Source: Centroberyx gerrardi
Lineage: Eukaryota; Chordata; Actinopteri; Beryciformes; Berycidae
DNA length: 64,000 nucleotides
NCBI RefSeq assembly: GCF_048128805.1
Contig: NC_135997.1
Coordinates: 3,005,185 to 3,069,184 of the forward strand
Reading direction: 5' to 3'
The notes under the pieces are model-generated. The model had not been told where the DNA came from. It worked only from the letters and a program-made list of their open reading frames with translations, and did not search any database. This document shows positions 1-10,630 of the stretch, piece by piece. How positions within the stretch are numbered: position 1 is the first letter of the stretch; each line of letters begins with the position of its first letter. Made by a program: the position numbers and the translations under genes.

Positions 1-276
1 AGTGTATTCAGAAGGATGATGCCACAGACAAAACAAAGAGAGGAATTGGAGAAAAAACAGAATAGCCTGTAAAACTGGGTTTCCTCACAGGTAGCTCACT
101 TTTTTTTAGGACAATCTGAACTTAAAGATGTCATGCAAAACAATTTGCACCTCACTGCATGTGGCTTCTGAGTATTCTAATAATGTTTCCTCACATTAGG
201 GCTTTGAATGAGTTCCAATAGCCTTAGTTTCACTCATAAGGGTTGTTGTGTTCTTGTAGAAAGTCCCTCCCCCATT

Positions 277-320
<44 letters not shown>

Positions 321-547
321 CTGACTGTGTAAAACTCACTCCAATGGTAACCTATCCATATAGGCTGAAACTTTTTCAAAAGCCAGGGAAAAGTTATAAC
401 GTTACACAGATTATAATAAAAAGCCCTGATCCTGATAGAAGCGATGCAAACAACAAAAGAGCAGCACCAGCAGGTGCAGACGGCAGGCGTAACGTTACAG
501 GTGTATGGAAGTGAAGCAGCAGGAGGATTTAACATATGATGCCTCAC

Positions 548-1005
548 CTTAATGTGGTTCTTGACCACATTTGTCCTCTGTAGTCTCTGGTCCTCTGGGA
601 TACCAATCTCTTCCCATATGTCCTTCAGATGGCACAGAGCTTTATTCAAGCATGCCACAGACTCGGCTGCGAGCACCTCACTGCATGAACGGAGAGCAAC
701 GGGGCATTTTGAGCAAATAATTCATTCAAAAAGACGATTTGCAGGCACTATAAAGTAGCTAACAAAACACCGAAATACAAATGTAATGTTAATGTGTTAG
801 TTAACGTTAAGTTCCCGTAAGTTAATGTTACCTAACGTTAACGTTAACCGCAACAACTTAACTTAGCCATAGTAACGTTAGTTGGCAAGGGAGTTTCATT
901 AACGCTAGCTCCTGGCTAAGCGAACAGCTAACGTTAATTTTACACCGTTTAAAAATTCAAAGTCGCGAAAATGTATTATTAGTAAAAGCGTTACCTCTTT
1001 CTCAT
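548..1005 (-). CDS. prc1: Protein regulator of cytokinesis 1, first two coding exons (partial, continues off the left edge)
   Basis: Coding exon 1 is 1005-995 (11 nt, MRK plus two bases of a Ser codon) followed by donor GTAACG; coding exon 2 is 680-548 after an acceptor ending TTCATGCAG and before donor GTGAGG. Together they give 144 nt = 48 codons in frame, opening MRKSEVLAAES and containing EEIGIPEDQRLQRTNVV, which closely matches the N-terminus I know for vertebrate PRC1 (start, exon break and the GIPEDQRLQRT core). PRC1 is a dimeric coiled-coil protein that bundles antiparallel microtubules in the spindle midzone and recruits kinesin-4 for cytokinesis; this segment is the start of its N-terminal dimerisation/rod region. 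Exon 3 is not visible in 1-547, so it must lie beyond the window. The apparent longer ORF reading past 548 is intron. Whether this is the a or b fish copy cannot be told. Family call is firm. Confidence 0.9.
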
Positions 1006-1089
1006 GGTTGAATTCCAGGCTTAGTTTTTGGTTAGTTTTGAACAAGCTAACATCCAGAGACACGGTGCGGAGTGTCACCTCTGCCTGCG

Positions 1090-1155
1090 CCGTCCAATCC
1101 GTTTGTACACAATTCAAAATACGCTTACAAGACCAGTCTGCTCTCTGATTGGCTA
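1090..1155 (-). promoter_or_regulatory. Likely cell-cycle (CCAAT + CHR) promoter of prc1
   Basis: On the minus strand, upstream of the prc1 ATG at 1005, there is a CCAAT box (AGCCAATCA, from ATTGG at 1148-1152) and about 30 bp nearer the gene a TTTGAA motif (1118-1113), which is the cell-cycle genes homology region (CHR) consensus. A second CCAAT on the plus strand lies at 1094-1098. CHR plus NF-Y sites about 30 bp apart is the usual promoter design of G2/M genes, and PRC1 is a G2/M gene. Seen: the motifs and spacing. Inferred: that they are used. The gap between this promoter and the end of vps33b (poly(A) signal at 1430-1435) is only about 0.3 kb. Confidence 0.45.
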
Positions 1156-1429
1156 GTTCTTTGGGTGCGCGTACGTAGGGACACGACGCCTGCCGGTGGG
1201 AGTTTCAGCCGTGTGCCCAAACAGAAACCGCCCATCGCCAGAAGACTCATGAATAAAATCGAGCACGCCAGTATTATGTTGGTCGGGTGTGGCGCGGCGT
1301 TCTGTCACTCTAAGCGACAACGGTGCTATTGTTGGCAGGCTGGAGAATTCATATCATTCTGACATACATTAGTCATATTAAAACATAACATTTCCATGGA
1401 GGAAGAAAAAACAAAATGTGTTAAAAACA

Positions 1430-1435
1430 TTTATT
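1430..1435 (-). terminator. vps33b poly(A) signal
   Basis: AATAAA on the minus strand (TTTATT on plus), 145 bp past the vps33b stop codon at 1580; a plausible 3' end for that gene. Confidence 0.5.
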
Positions 1436-1579
1436 CATTTATACATCTTTTTACACTTCATTTGCTGTCATACATGGATAACTGAACATTTTCCATTTGG
1501 TAATGCAAGGGACGTTAAAAGTGACTGCAGGAATGTCTCGAATGTCTGTCCATCATGAGGCTGTAGGCTGTCCTGGAAT

Positions 1580-4500
1580 TCATACATGGTTGTCCAGCAA
1601 AGCTTCTAGGAGTCTTGCACTGTTTGTAATCGCAGTTGTCACCACTATGAATTTGTAACCTAGAAAAAGAAAACAGAATAAAGTTTATTAAGACACATTT
1701 TTGCATTTATTTCTTAGCTTTCAGGTCATGTAGTCGAAGCAAACATTAGATCTAATGTATATTAAGTTATGGGCTATGTTTTCATTCCTAATCTCTCGTA
1801 AAAGCAATAATTTCTCCACACATCAGTTGCAAAAGCTGTAGATACAGTTTCTGACAACTAAACACGTTAAAAGGAGGATACTGGTGTCATTTAGAGTTAT
1901 AGCCCATTTACTACTGTCTTAGTTTACATTTCCCCTAATCGTTTTATAATGCATGTCCTTTGTATGTACATTTTGTTTTTTTAAATGCACTTTTTTGTTG
2001 TTTTTAAAATACAAACTTTATGGTGTCAAAGCTGGGTTGAAATTAACTGTTATCCCGCCTAACAAAGACGCCCCAAATGAGAGGACATGGATGTTACAAT
2101 AAAGTTTGTAAGGCAACATGTTTTTGAGGGATTATTTCCTGGCAGATACTTGTTTCTGATACTTGGTGTAGTCCTTTAAGGCTTCATGTTTACTGTGATG
2201 GATTCTCTCGCTCTGTGGAAGTTGTTTTTTATACTGGACAAGAATGAATGGCAGCAAATGGCTTCTTCTGAAGGGAGGAAAACGAGCGAGTGATGATATC
2301 TGCAACTATGCTGACTGTGTGCAGACACCACAGAGGAACCTGGACCTTTGGTACTGACTTAAAAAAACACTGTTAGTCTATTATCCTTTAATATCAAAAG
2401 TCCCCACCAACAATCTTAAGTCAGGTCACTTTTACCTCTCTCTCTGCCCAGGAAACGTAAAGCTGAAATCTCAGAGAAGGTGCAGCCGCCGAGGAACATG
2501 ACCAGGATGACGCGCTGAGCGTCACTCTTTGCTCTTAAATCAGCTCCGTTGCTGCCTGATGAGACACAGAGAACCTTCAACACTCAGCAGTTCAAAACAG
2601 AGAGGTAACACAGAAACTACACATGGATGTGGTTTTGCACTCGCTGCACTGAAAAAAAACAGTGAATATTACCAGTAGTCTCAAATGCTTAAGGCCATTG
2701 TGTAACTTCATATTGAAGAGTCATAGTGTCTGACCTGTGACAGCAAATTCATGCCCATTGAGCAACCTGGTGACTTCTTCAAGCCCGGTCCAGCCGTCTC
2801 GCTCCAACACCTACAGATGACACACATCAAGAAGAACAAAAAGCTTTGTAATGGTACTAATCATCTTTCATTTTTACTTGTCTCCCTCCATTGTGAACAA
2901 GAGAATCAGACCCTATGTAATAAATGAATCTTGGGTTGATGCTGATTTGCCCACCTGTTCGATGAGTTTGCAGCTGAGAGGAACATAGGCCCCGCTGAAG
3001 ATGTAAGCCATGTCCCGCGGGACACGCAGATCATATTCTTCATCTGACTTAGGCACCTTTACAGAAAATAATAAGACAATACAGTTACTGATGTTGTTCA
3101 GCATTTCCATCTAGATATGTCATGCCAGTTTTTTAAAACAATATTAGGTGCTCAGGGAATATACTGTATGCATTATTGGAATGTCATAGAGTAAATACAC
3201 ACATGCTCGCACATCCAATTTCAACACCATCTAGCGTTTCATCGGGGCCAATCCTGTCCGCACATCCTCACAGACACACAGACACACCACAGTCCTGTTT
3301 TAGAACAAAACAGTAATGTTATCAATCACTTACCAGGTTCAGTCTTCTGCTCAAGGCTCTGAAATTGCTCTTCTTTGCCAGGGAAGAAAAGGCATCAGTC
3401 AGCTTTCCTAGAAAAAAGCAGTAAGTGGGAGGATCAAGACAGTCATCTGCATTTCATAAATTGTCTTTCAAAGACAAGATATGGAGGAGAATTAAGGATC
3501 TAAGGCAAGATAAGGGCAAGGCAAACTTTATTTATACAGCACATTTCATACACAAGGCAATTTCTATGTGCTTCACATAAAACACGAAAAATACATAATT
3601 TGTCAGGTAAAATTACATTATCAATTCATAAAATGGCATTAGAAAGAAAGAAAAAAAGATAAAATAGGCAAGTAAGGATAATAATAAAACATAAATCAAT
3701 AAAATAAATAATAATAAAAATAACACCTGTTACATCTACATACAGATGATTTAGCAAAAGGCCACAGAGAAAAGGAATGTTTTGAGCCTACTTTAAAAAG
3801 AGGTGACAGTGGGACATAAGAACATAAAAGTACATAAATCACATCAAGGCTATCTCACCTGCAGTTTTGTCGTTGACCAGTTTTCCCACTTTGCTCTCCA
3901 TGACAGTCAGTGTTTCCCCCGGCTGCTGCTCCACCAGCAGGCCCAGCTGCCTCAGGTTGGCAAATGTGAGCAGGTGGTCCACTCCATAACTCTGACCAGG
4001 CCAAGCAGAGTCAAGGTTATGCATCAGACCAGTGGTTCACTAAGTGGGGTCCGGAGACCACCAGGGGTCCTTCAGGGGCCCCAAGGGGTCCACAGCAAAA
4101 TGTGGACTAGTTTAATCTCCCTGTTATTTTACTCACTAGATATTATTACAATGAAAGAATGTATAAGGTATCACTGTTATCTAGGTTGTACTACTTCTAC
4201 TAAGTCATATCTAACAACAAACGTCTTCTCATATATGGTTTCTCAGGAAAAATCGTATCAAAAGGGGACCTGTGGTTTCATGTCTATCTATTTGGGCATC
4301 CTTGACATGAAAAGGTTTGGGGACCCCTGCATTAGAAGCCACAATTTCAAAAACCAGAACCAGACGCATGTTAAGGCTCACCTGAAGATATTGTGCTTTT
4401 AATGATCGGTAATCTTTTGGCAGGAGTCCTGTGAGAAAATACAAACACATAGCTGTTATTATTACAGCGTGAGATCAATTTTGATTCTGTCTCTGGTATT

Positions 4501-7500
4501 AAATATCAAGACGACTCACCGTTTTCCGTGAGAGACAGGAGACAAAGGAGTCTGAGACTTTCTATCATGGAAACCTGCAGGAAATAAAACAGAATAACAG
4601 AACACAGCCAACACATCAGAGCAGAGTTTTCTATCATAGAGTTATTATCATCCACATTTCCATATTTGATTGACTTACCTGTCTGTTGATGTGCTCCTCT
4701 ATGAAGGAAATGCATTCACGGATTTCAAACCCTTCAAGTAAGGCTGGCAGAGTAGGAGAAAACAAGATTAGTATCCCAAGCAATGTCATGTAATATACTA
4801 CAAAGACTTTCAAAAGTTTAAGCTATCCAGTCTTTCCACTCGAGACTGAAATAGCACAGGCTCAAAATATCTGGCAAACACCATGACATAAATTAAGAAG
4901 ACACACATTTCAGTAAAATCAGAACAGTGTAGTGAAGCAATCTTACAATGTTCAGTCTTCAGCAGCTCCTGGAAGTCCTGCTTTGTTTTCTTCTTCATCA
5001 TCGATTCACTGGCACCAATATCTGAAAGAGAATCAGCAATTCAATGATACAAATATATGAAAAATCTGATTCACATCAATCTCACGTATATATCACTGTG
5101 ACACTCACGTAAACTCAGGAGCCGATGTTCTTGTTTTAATCCCTTTAGTTCCTCTGACACAAATGTCTTCATCTGTTGAATGTCCATCCCACGACGTTTC
5201 TGTGGAATTAAAGAAAACAGTGTCAGTGAAGTCAGTCAGCTTAAGACTCTGATGAGCTCTGAGTGTTATTCATACTCTTCTCATGTTCACTCACATCATA
5301 TGCAGTCTGGAGATTCCTGGCTTTCTGACTGAGAAAGCCAAAGACGTTGGAGAAATGCTCATTTCTGATTTCATTGAAGACCTAAGAGACATGTAGAAGT
5401 TAAAGACAGGCAGTTCACTTGAAATCAATGATGAAATAAAACAACAGATGCGTATTTCTAGCGTCTCTCCTACCTTATCTTGAGAGTTCAGCATCACTTT
5501 TATGCTTTTGTCAGAGGAGGTAACTTCAGGTCCAAACTCCACACATCCTACACAACAATGATGTGATGAGAATACACATCTACACAGAGGCGTGTACAAA
5601 ATAGTCTGCACCCAAAATATCATTTTGCAAAAAGTCTAATTCTAGGGCTGCAACTAACGATTATTTTAATTCTTGATTAATCTAGCGACTGTTTTTTCGA
5701 TTAATAATTTAGTCTATGACATCTAATCTAATGACAAATGCCCATCACAACTTACCAGAGCCCAAAGTGATTCTTAAAATTGCTTACTTAGTCTGACCAG
5801 CAGCCAAAAAAAACCAAAGTATTCATTTTATAATGATATGAAACTGAGAAAAGCAGCAAATCGTGGCATTTTTGAAGCTGTATCCAGTAAATGTTAGGCA
5901 TTTCAACTTGATAATTGACTAAAATGATTAATCGATTAATTTTCTGTCGAATGACTAATCGATTTATCGACTAATCGTTTCAGCACTATCTAAATCTACA
6001 GAAAAACAATGCAGTCAGAGCGCTCTGACGTCCCACATGTCCACTGACACCTGAGGCCTTCCAGGTCAACGAAAAGATATATTTTGTCCCCCGACCCCAT
6101 TGTTTCAGTTGAGAAGATATCTTGGTGGATGAAAACACACACACACACACACACACTGAACATAATAACTCTTTGCATTCACATGTTGCTATTACAACAC
6201 CTACCACATTTGATCTTAAATATGTCATCCACTAGTCCTTCATAGACAACTTGCGAGCACAGAGGAGAAACAAAGTCCACATCTGCAACGATAATGATAA
6301 ACTGTTAGGGAGAAAAAGTGCAAAACGGCATCTACCAATAGAAGAACACACGGCTTCATACCTCTATCAATAAGAAAAACATTTCCGATTTCAGCTTGTC
6401 GAGCTTTTTGTTCTCCCTCCTCTACCTGCTCCCTCCACGATTCATATGCCATCTGGTAGCAGCCACAAGGAAGAGAGAGACAGGATTAATAGAAGCTAAA
6501 TCCATTATCGTGTACATCTTAAAAAAACAAATAAACAGTAGCTTTGTTGAAGTCGAGCTTATCAAAACTGTGGATGAGCAAATTACGTCCCATAGCATCT
6601 CTGATCCTACCTTGGAACATCGTCCGATCCCGTAGACCTTGGAGAACGGGCCGTACAGGGAGTGAAGGAGATGCAGCGCGCTGCCGGCCGTCCTCACCCA
6701 GCGCTGATCCCCTTCCTGGGAAAACACAAGTTATATGTGCTAGCTTTGAGTACAAGTAGACACTTAAAGGGGCCGTATTATAGGAATTTACATTTTCCTC
6801 TATTTATCTTCATACTAGTGCAGTGCTCGTTGGCGCCGCTGCTGCACAGAGCGCTGGCCGCTTGTTTATTCAAAGTTTAGTAATATTGAACGTGTCGTGT
6901 GTCCAAATTGCACCAAATCCGACACTGCACGTCCTTGGGTCCCCAGCAATACACCCGCCAAGTGTGAAGTAGATTGGACGAACGGTTCTCGAGATATGCG
7001 AAGGACACACACACACACTCACTCACTCACTCACTCACTCATTCACTCACAGACAGAGATTCCTCGCTTTATAGTTAGATGATATGATCAAAGATGTTTA
7101 GTGAAGAAATTGTTAAAATTTGATTTGGTTGAGTAGTTAAATTTAAAGTTATCATGTTTTCAAAAATCAATCCTTTCTGTTTGGGACTAACTCCAGTAAA
7201 CGCACCACAGTCGGACTTGATCCTGATTGGCTCCCTCACTAAAGAATTAATGATATCCGTCCAATCAGGCCAGTTTGCACCTGGAAAGCCTCCACTCAGC
7301 AGGTTTTCCTCATTTGAATTAGAGGAGCTGCTGTTGTTGGCCAATCAGGATCCAGTATTTTGAGGAAATAAGTCTTCAAATTCATTCAATAAATCCCCTT
7401 TTAAATAAACTATTTGCAAAACATAATGAAGAATAGTATTCTTCCGCTGAGCCATAGTATATTTGAAAACAAAATCAGTAAAACTGAATAATACGGCACC

Positions 7501-9779
7501 TTTAAGAAAACAGTTCTTGTGTAATGGAGTGGATGATGTTGGTTTAATATCCCTGCCTTGTTAGAACTGATATTCTCTAGTCAGTGTGACAGGTGAACTG
7601 GATCGATTTATCCACCAAGGACAAATTTTACAGGCATCTGGCGCTGGGCAAGTGTTAGTTTCAGACCCTGTGTGCATCATTACCAGATAGTTGTCTCGAA
7701 AGAATTCTGGGAGCTCCAGACTGATGATGTCATCGTCCAGTGGAAGCAGATAGAAAGCCCATTCGTCAGTGGTCACATCTGTGGAAAGGGAAAAACAAGG
7801 TTAATGATTACCTTCACTAACACAGACGCCGCTCATCTATTCTAAAATGAAAGGTAAAAACACCAAGAATGCCTACCACCAAAGATTCCCTGCTCCTCCA
7901 GCACCGCCTCACACGCGTAGAACTGGATGTCAGAGAGAATGACAGAGCAGAGTCAGGAGTTAAAGCTCAGGAATTTGACACAAACCAAGGCAAAGTAAAG
8001 TGAGTAAAACCCTGCAAAGAAGCCGCCACCTTCTGAGGGGTAAATATGATCTTGTATCTTCTGAATTTTCCAGCTGCCTTGTCTGCGTTGGCAACATCTG
8101 TGGAAAGAGGGGACAGTATTTACAAGTATTCGCCTTTTTGCCTTTATTATTTAGTAGGCTGATAGTATTTAAAAGCATATTGGAACAACATAATAACTGC
8201 CTAACTATGTTGTGAAACTATTAATTTGACAACTCTGTGACAAGCTGAAGCTAATCAGCACTGTGATGAAAATAGGGACAATATGGACTAAATTAATATC
8301 ACAATAATCGGGTCTATATAAGAAATTATTTTGACGTTAATATATATAATATCTGCTAACATATGCAAAATGACATGTTAAATAATCACACTGATGTTCA
8401 TTGCACTGAACTGCATGGTAATATAAAGTATGACTAAACTGTATTTTTGTTTTGTTTATTTGTTTCAGATCTCATTTTGTGAGAGATTTGAATTAGTATT
8501 TGCTTTATATCATTAATTAACAACAGAATCGTGTATCACGATAACTCAATATCATTATGTCATATGATTCTATTGAAATTCTATTCTATTCTACTGTATT
8601 TACCACATATCCACTTCACAGTTTGGATTCTTGGACGGATCAGGAAGCACAGCCTATGATAGAGAAATGCCAAATTATCAGGCAGTCAATCAGGTGTGTC
8701 TATAATGTATCTATATATAAATGTATCTGGGTGCTTACTGGTCTGAAGTGCTGACTATAGGTTTATATTCCACTTTGTACAGTTTGTCGACCTCATGTTG
8801 CTGTAAGGAAAGGGGGAAAAACGTTGGAAAACAATATTTGAATTGTAACTTCACTTCACTTCTGGAGTCAGTTAGGAAAATAACAGCTAATGAAGTTTAC
8901 CTTTAGTGTCGAGACGTTAGCAATACGATCCAGAGGACTCATCAAGTCCGCCTCGATGAACAGGTCCTTCCTCCCAGGCAGCTACGAGACAAAGAACATG
9001 ACAGACACCCTCATGACATATAAGGTCTAAGACTGATATTAGTCTGCCAGTATATTGAGACGATATTTCATCAGTCTGGGTTTCAATGGAGAGTTTTAGT
9101 GTCCCATGATGGTCTAAATGCTGTTTGAGAAGCTGTTCCACCCTGATATGAATAAAATTTTGCCGTTTTCAGCATGAAAACAGAAAAAGGTTGAATATTG
9201 GCACAAAATATCAGCTATCGGCAGCTTCAGTACAAAAACAGCTATCAATATCGGCTTTCAAAATCACATATGGGTTGAACGCTAGCATCCTATCCTTCTA
9301 TAAACCATTTCTGTTCCATTACTCTCAAATCTTAGAAAAGACAAAGACAACTGAGATAGAGAGAGATAAGCTCTAAAAGCAATGATAGTGTGATGCTCCT
9401 TTTTTCCTTTCTTTTTTACACTATTCATTTCATTTATTTTACTGTTATTGTCTCCCCTATACTCTTCTTCCTATAAATGTATATTTTGCAATCTGTAAAT
9501 GTATATTTTCAAGTCATGTATAATGTGGGTTAGGGTTAGTTAGTTAGTGTTAATTGTGGGTAATTATTTTACAATTCTGGCATTAGACGAGTCATGTAAA
9601 TTGATCTGTTTTCCATAATAAAAACACTTTAATGTCCCTGGACATGCAGCATCCAGGTGAGCCAGACATCAGCCGGCTCCTACCTGTTCCAGCAGGTAGA
9701 TGAGCTGGTCTCTGGCCAGCCTCTTCAGCAAGGAGAAGTCTGGCAGCTCCGGGGAATCTCTCCTGGCACTGTGAGCCAT
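1580..9779 (-). CDS. vps33b: Vacuolar protein sorting-associated protein 33B (Sec1/Munc18 family), complete, 23 coding exons
   Basis: Exons, all GT-AG, on minus: 9779-9684, 8981-8901, 8800-8739, 8653-8604, 8097-8030, 7922-7877, 7778-7684, 6715-6611, 6452-6362, 6282-6205, 5547-5474, 5381-5295, 5199-5109, 5021-4947, 4743-4679, 4574-4520, 4428-4382, 3991-3859, 3407-3334, 3056-2955, 2810-2735, 2555-2436, 1659-1580. They total 1851 nt = 616 aa plus stop, against 617 aa for human. Markers seen along the protein: start [153 protein letters not shown] and end [24 protein letters not shown]33B is an SM protein that, with VIPAS39, forms the CHEVI complex for endolysosomal, alpha-granule and apical membrane traffic; loss in people causes ARC syndrome. 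No frameshift or lost domain seen. It is divergent from hddc3. Confidence 0.97.
3519..3740 (+). repeat. Dispersed fish repeat (GGCAAGGCAAACTTTATTTA type), A-rich tail
   Basis: Begins GGCAAGGCAAACTTTATTTA, runs through a segment ending CACATTTCATAC, and passes into an AATAAAA-rich tail. A second copy sits at 33825-34110 with nearly the same first 70 bp. This is a common teleost interspersed repeat; its class is not clear to me. It lies in a vps33b intron (between exons 3407-3334 and 3991-3859). Confidence 0.6.
4030..4329 (+). mobile_element. Small non-autonomous hAT-like element, family A (diverged copy)
   Basis: Begins CAGTGGTTCACTAAGTGGGG and shares the inner GACCACCAGGGGTCCTT block with copies at 9912-10236 and 61860-62198. 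The right end is worn (GGACCCCTG). Flanks CATCAGAC / CATTAGAA match at 6 of 8, a decayed 8-bp target duplication. It starts only 39 bp upstream (on the gene's strand) of a vps33b exon (3991-3859). Confidence 0.7.
5644..5989 (+). mobile_element. MITE with GGGCTGCAACTAACGATTA ends
   Basis: Left end AGGGCTGCAACTAACGATTA and right end TAATCGTTTCAGCACT form an imperfect inverted repeat, with AT-rich ATTAATCGATTAAT-type sequence inside. This end motif is very common in fish genomes. It lies in a vps33b intron. No clear target duplication was found. Confidence 0.65.
6768..7501 (+). mobile_element. TTAA-flanked MITE (piggyBac-like target site), 734 bp
   Basis: Terminal inverted repeats AGGGGCCGTATTAT and, on the other strand, AGGTGCCGTATTAT differ at one position, and TTAA borders both ends (6764-6767 and 7502-7505). 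A TTAA target duplication is the mark of piggyBac-type transposition. The interior has a CA/CTCA microsatellite (7003-7052) and no transposase, so it is non-autonomous. It is inserted in a vps33b intron; the several 60-90 codon ORFs inside it are not genes. Confidence 0.75.
8340..8560 (-). repeat. Partial inverted copy of the GGGCTGGGCGATA MITE family
   Basis: Read on the minus strand, ATGAACATCAGTGTGATTAT and neighbouring words line up loosely with the inside of the complete element at 22631-22977. Ends are lost. Boundaries are approximate. Confidence 0.4.
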
Positions 9780-10458
9780 GCTGGGTCAACACTCCCCCTC
9801 ACTACATACACACAAAACACACTTAGACATCACTGCAGAAACAGAACATGTCACGACAGAGCCAACAATCAAGAGAAATACAGAGAAGGGACTCCAATCT
9901 GTGCTGTAGCTCAATGGTTCTCAACGTGGGGTCCAGGGACCACCAGGGGTCCTTGAGAGGGTTCCGGGGGGTCCCCAGGAAAATGATGAATTGTTAAACT
10001 TCAACATTATTTCATTTACAATAAATTAACACAATTAGATAATGTAGAAGAATGACTATTTTCATCATAGTTTCACTGTTATCTCTCCACCTACAATACA
10101 TGAAATTCAGGACAAAATCATATCTAACAATAAAAAAATATTCTCAGATTTGGATCCAAGAGACAAAATCCCATCAAATGGGGGTCCTACTGTGGCCCAA
10201 ATGTGGACTAAATTAGGGGTACGTTGAGAATCACTGCTGTAGCTAACATCAACTGTCATCACGGCTAACGCTAACCTAGCTTGTTGGCTAAAAACAGCTC
10301 CTTCACATGCATGTCCGTGACTACATCTAGCTTCAAAACGCTTGCATCAACAAGAAAATATATTCACAATGGTATTCAAGAAATGGTAGCGTTTAATCAA
10401 AACATCAACTGGCTAAACAACAACACAGGAAGGTGTGGTTTTAATATTTCCAGCTACC
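9780..10458 (-). other. Possible 5'UTR intron of vps33b
   Basis: The vps33b ATG (9779) lies one base after a plausible acceptor (GTTGACCCAG). Upstream, CGGAAGCAG followed by GTAGCT at 10458/10457 would be a good donor for a non-coding first exon starting between 10458 and about 10600. The hAT-like insertion at 9912-10236 would then be intronic and outside the mRNA. Only the splice motifs support this; transcript data would decide. Confidence 0.35.
9912..10236 (+). mobile_element. Non-autonomous hAT-like element, family A, with intact 8-bp target duplication
   Basis: Ends are CAATGGTTCTCAACGTGGGG and GTTGAGAATCACTG; the direct flanks are CTGTAGCT at 9904-9911 and CTGTAGCT at 10237-10244, a perfect 8-bp target duplication as expected for hAT transposition. 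At 325 bp it has no coding capacity. It lies between the vps33b ATG and the divergent promoter, probably in a 5'UTR intron. Confidence 0.9.
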
Positions 10459-10630
10459 TGCTTCCGTAGCAAAATAAGCAGAATGGATCCCATCAGCCGA
10501 GATTGTTTCCCTCCGGACAGCATACGGAACGGACCACTAGGATTTTAGAGGAGCAAGTTGCAAGTTTAGAGCTAGAGTAGCCTACAAATCTGACGCTGTT
10601 TTTGTCACTTTTGGTATTTAACTTCCCGCA
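10459..10630. promoter_or_regulatory. Shared divergent promoter region of vps33b and hddc3
   Basis: The two genes point away from each other, with about 170 bp between the proposed vps33b leader donor and the hddc3 start. No TATA box is evident; ETS-like CGGAAG (minus, near 10465) is present. A compact bidirectional housekeeping promoter is inferred from the layout. Confidence 0.35.

Noticed and set aside
230-676. 148-aa open frame read as one protein
   Set aside because: Only 548-680 is exon (prc1); the rest reads through a good GTGAGG donor into intron and a CT/CA microsatellite.
9530-9560. GGGTTAGGGTTAGTTAGTTAG, a telomere-like run
   Set aside because: Only two TTAGGG-type units; too short to be an interstitial telomere.
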